A stretch of DNA of 7,183 nt, taken from positions 1 through 7,183 of the forward strand of contig JAOAHK010000127.1 of assembly GCA_026415275.1 (NCBI GenBank). Reading direction: 5' to 3'. The translations under genes and the position numbers were made by a program. This stretch comes from Anaerolineales bacterium. GTDB taxonomy: Bacteria > Chloroflexota > Anaerolineae > Anaerolineales > UBA4823. The notes below the pieces were generated by a model. That model saw only the letters and a program-made list of their open reading frames with translations. It was not told where the DNA came from and did no database searches. Below are positions 5,991 to 7,183 of this stretch, in pieces. The stretch's first letter is position 1. The number at the start of each line of letters is the position of its first letter.

Positions 5991-7178
5991 ATGGCATACA
6001 CCGTTCTCATGGTTGAAGACGAAGAGGATTTTATCAACCCATTGCTGCCTTATATTCAGTCTCGTGGCTATGAAGTTATGGTCGCCCAAAGTTTAAACAA
6101 AGCAAGAGAATACCTTAATCAGGGTATCGGTGACATTATTTTGTTAGACATAGCTCTTCCGGATGGAAACGGTCTCGATCTACTTCAAGAAACCACCTAT
6201 CTTCCAATCCGCCCCTCAGTAATTGTCATCACTGGCACTGGAGATATTGAAACAGCCGTTGATGCCATGAAACAAGGAGCAACAGATTTTCTACAAAAGC
6301 CGGTGGTTTTCAGCCAAGTCGAGAAAAGTCTCCAACGCGCTGCAGAAAATGTCGCCCTGCGCCGTGAGCTCTACCTCTTTCGTCAGGCACAACTGCAAAA
6401 CATTGACTTCGTCATCGGCAACTCTCCAGTCATGCGCCGATTATACGAACAAGCGCAACGCGCAGCCAGTGCTTCGGTTTCGGTGCTGATCACTGGAGAA
6501 ACGGGGACTGGTAAATCGCTCTTGGCAAAAGCTATTCACAAGATGGGACCACGGGCGAGCAAACCCTTTATGCATGTAGATTGCGGCGCTCTACCAGCAA
6601 CCGTATTTGAATCCGAACTGTTTGGGCATGAAGCTGGCGCCTTTACCTCCGCTGAAAAGCGAAAACTAGGGCTGTTAGAGACCGCTGACGGTGGCGTTTT
6701 GTTTTTAGACGAAATTTCTTCGATGAGTGTGGAAACCCAAGCCAAACTATTACACGCCTTGGATGAACAATCTTTTCGCCGGCTGGGCAGCACCGTTGAG
6801 ATTAAAGTAGATGTGCAAATTCTAGCAGCCTCCAATCGCGATCTCAGGAAAATGATGGAGGATGGCGCATTTCGTTCTGACCTTTATTACCGCTTGAAGG
6901 TGGTTGATCTCGAGGTCCCGCCCTTGCGCGAGCACAAAGAAGACATTCCTGAGCTGGTTGGCTTCTTTATTCGCCGCTTTAACCCTCAGCGGGGAAAGAA
7001 CATCCAGAATGTAACCCCACGAGCCTTGGATGCACTCATGGCTTATGATTGGCCTGGAAACATCCGTGAACTCTGTCATGCCATTGAACGGGCAATGATC
7101 TTCTGCGACGAAGAAGCGATCGATTTGCATCACCTCCCCTTTGACTTGCAAGAACGCATGCGCAGCAATATCTCTTGA
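5991..7178 (+). CDS. NtrC-family sigma-54 activator: receiver plus AAA+ domain, no DNA-binding domain
   Basis: The product has 395 residues. The receiver (1-115) has acidic residues E9 and D10, phosphoacceptor D53 in LLDIALPDG, T81 and K103. The sigma-54 interaction AAA+ domain (about 140-380) has Walker A GETGTGKS (169-176), the sigma-54 contact loop as GAFTSA (216-221) instead of GAFTGA, Walker B LFLDE (237-241), the arginine-finger segment FRSDLYYRL (294-302) and sensor II WPGNIREL (354-361). The receiver would be phosphorylated by the kinase encoded just upstream, and the ATPase would remodel RpoN polymerase from the same operon. Unusual: the protein stops about 34 residues after sensor II, so the Fis-type helix-turn-helix usual in NtrC (about 450-480 residues) is missing. 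FlgR of Helicobacter pylori is a known activator of this shape. A frameshift cannot be fully excluded because only five bases follow the stop. Confidence 0.93.
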   Translation: MAYTVLMVEDEEDFINPLLPYIQSRGYEVMVAQSLNKAREYLNQGIGDIILLDIALPDGNGLDLLQETTYLPIRPSVIVITGTGDIETAVDAMKQGATDFLQKPVVFSQVEKSLQRAAENVALRRELYLFRQAQLQNIDFVIGNSPVMRRLYEQAQRAASASVSVLITGETGTGKSLLAKAIHKMGPRASKPFMHVDCGALPATVFESELFGHEAGAFTSAEKRKLGLLETADGGVLFLDEISSMSVETQAKLLHALDEQSFRRLGSTVEIKVDVQILAASNRDLRKMMEDGAFRSDLYYRLKVVDLEVPPLREHKEDIPELVGFFIRRFNPQRGKNIQNVTPRALDALMAYDWPGNIRELCHAIERAMIFCDEEAIDLHHLPFDLQERMRSNIS

Positions 7179-7183
7179 AATCA

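Noticed and set aside
6822..7151. Long antisense open frame of 109 codons opposite the response regulator
   Set aside because: It lies wholly inside a clear AAA+ coding region on the other strand and has no recognisable domain; it is a coding shadow.

Overview
The window looks like a chromosomal segment from a free-living bacterium of moderate G+C content. I see no mobile element, CRISPR array or RNA gene, and every gene has ordinary codon use. The style of the proteins (a Cys-rich, Gln-poor sigma-54, a short monofunctional proline dehydrogenase, a degenerate UbiA-like membrane protein next to moeA) makes me suspect a Chloroflexota/Anaerolineae-type organism. That assignment is an impression, not something the sequence proves.

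Left half, minus strand: PRODH (1289-2251), a polytopic UbiA-like membrane protein (201-1058) and the first 61 codons of moeA (183 to the window edge). The membrane-protein gene and moeA are 17 bases apart and look co-transcribed. PRODH is about 230 bases upstream of the membrane-protein gene and is probably a separate unit. Its 5' leader is unusual: a candidate extended -10 promoter, a 10-bp long-range stem at the predicted 5' end, and a good intrinsic terminator about 45 bases before the PRODH start. This suggests transcription attenuation.

Right half, plus strand: a compact sigma-54 regulatory operon. It holds rpoN (2557-3993), a soluble NtrB-like sensor histidine kinase with PAS, GAF and PAS domains (4015-5988), and an NtrC-family response regulator (5991-7178). 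The last two are separated by two bases, and the regulator's ribosome binding site abuts the kinase stop codon. The alternative sigma factor, its ATPase activator and the kinase that would control the activator are therefore made together. Two features are unusual. The sigma factor carries a four-cysteine zinc-ribbon-like insert right after region I. The activator ends just after the AAA+ domain, with no Fis-type DNA-binding domain.

The 305-base divergent region (2252-2556) carries the control signals. The rpoN side has a near-consensus sigma-70 promoter (TTGGCA-17-TATAAT). A 15-of-16 match to the sigma-54 -24/-12 element overlaps its -35 box, which suggests that rpoN controls its own transcription. 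The PRODH side has a 7-bp dyad just upstream of the candidate -10 element.
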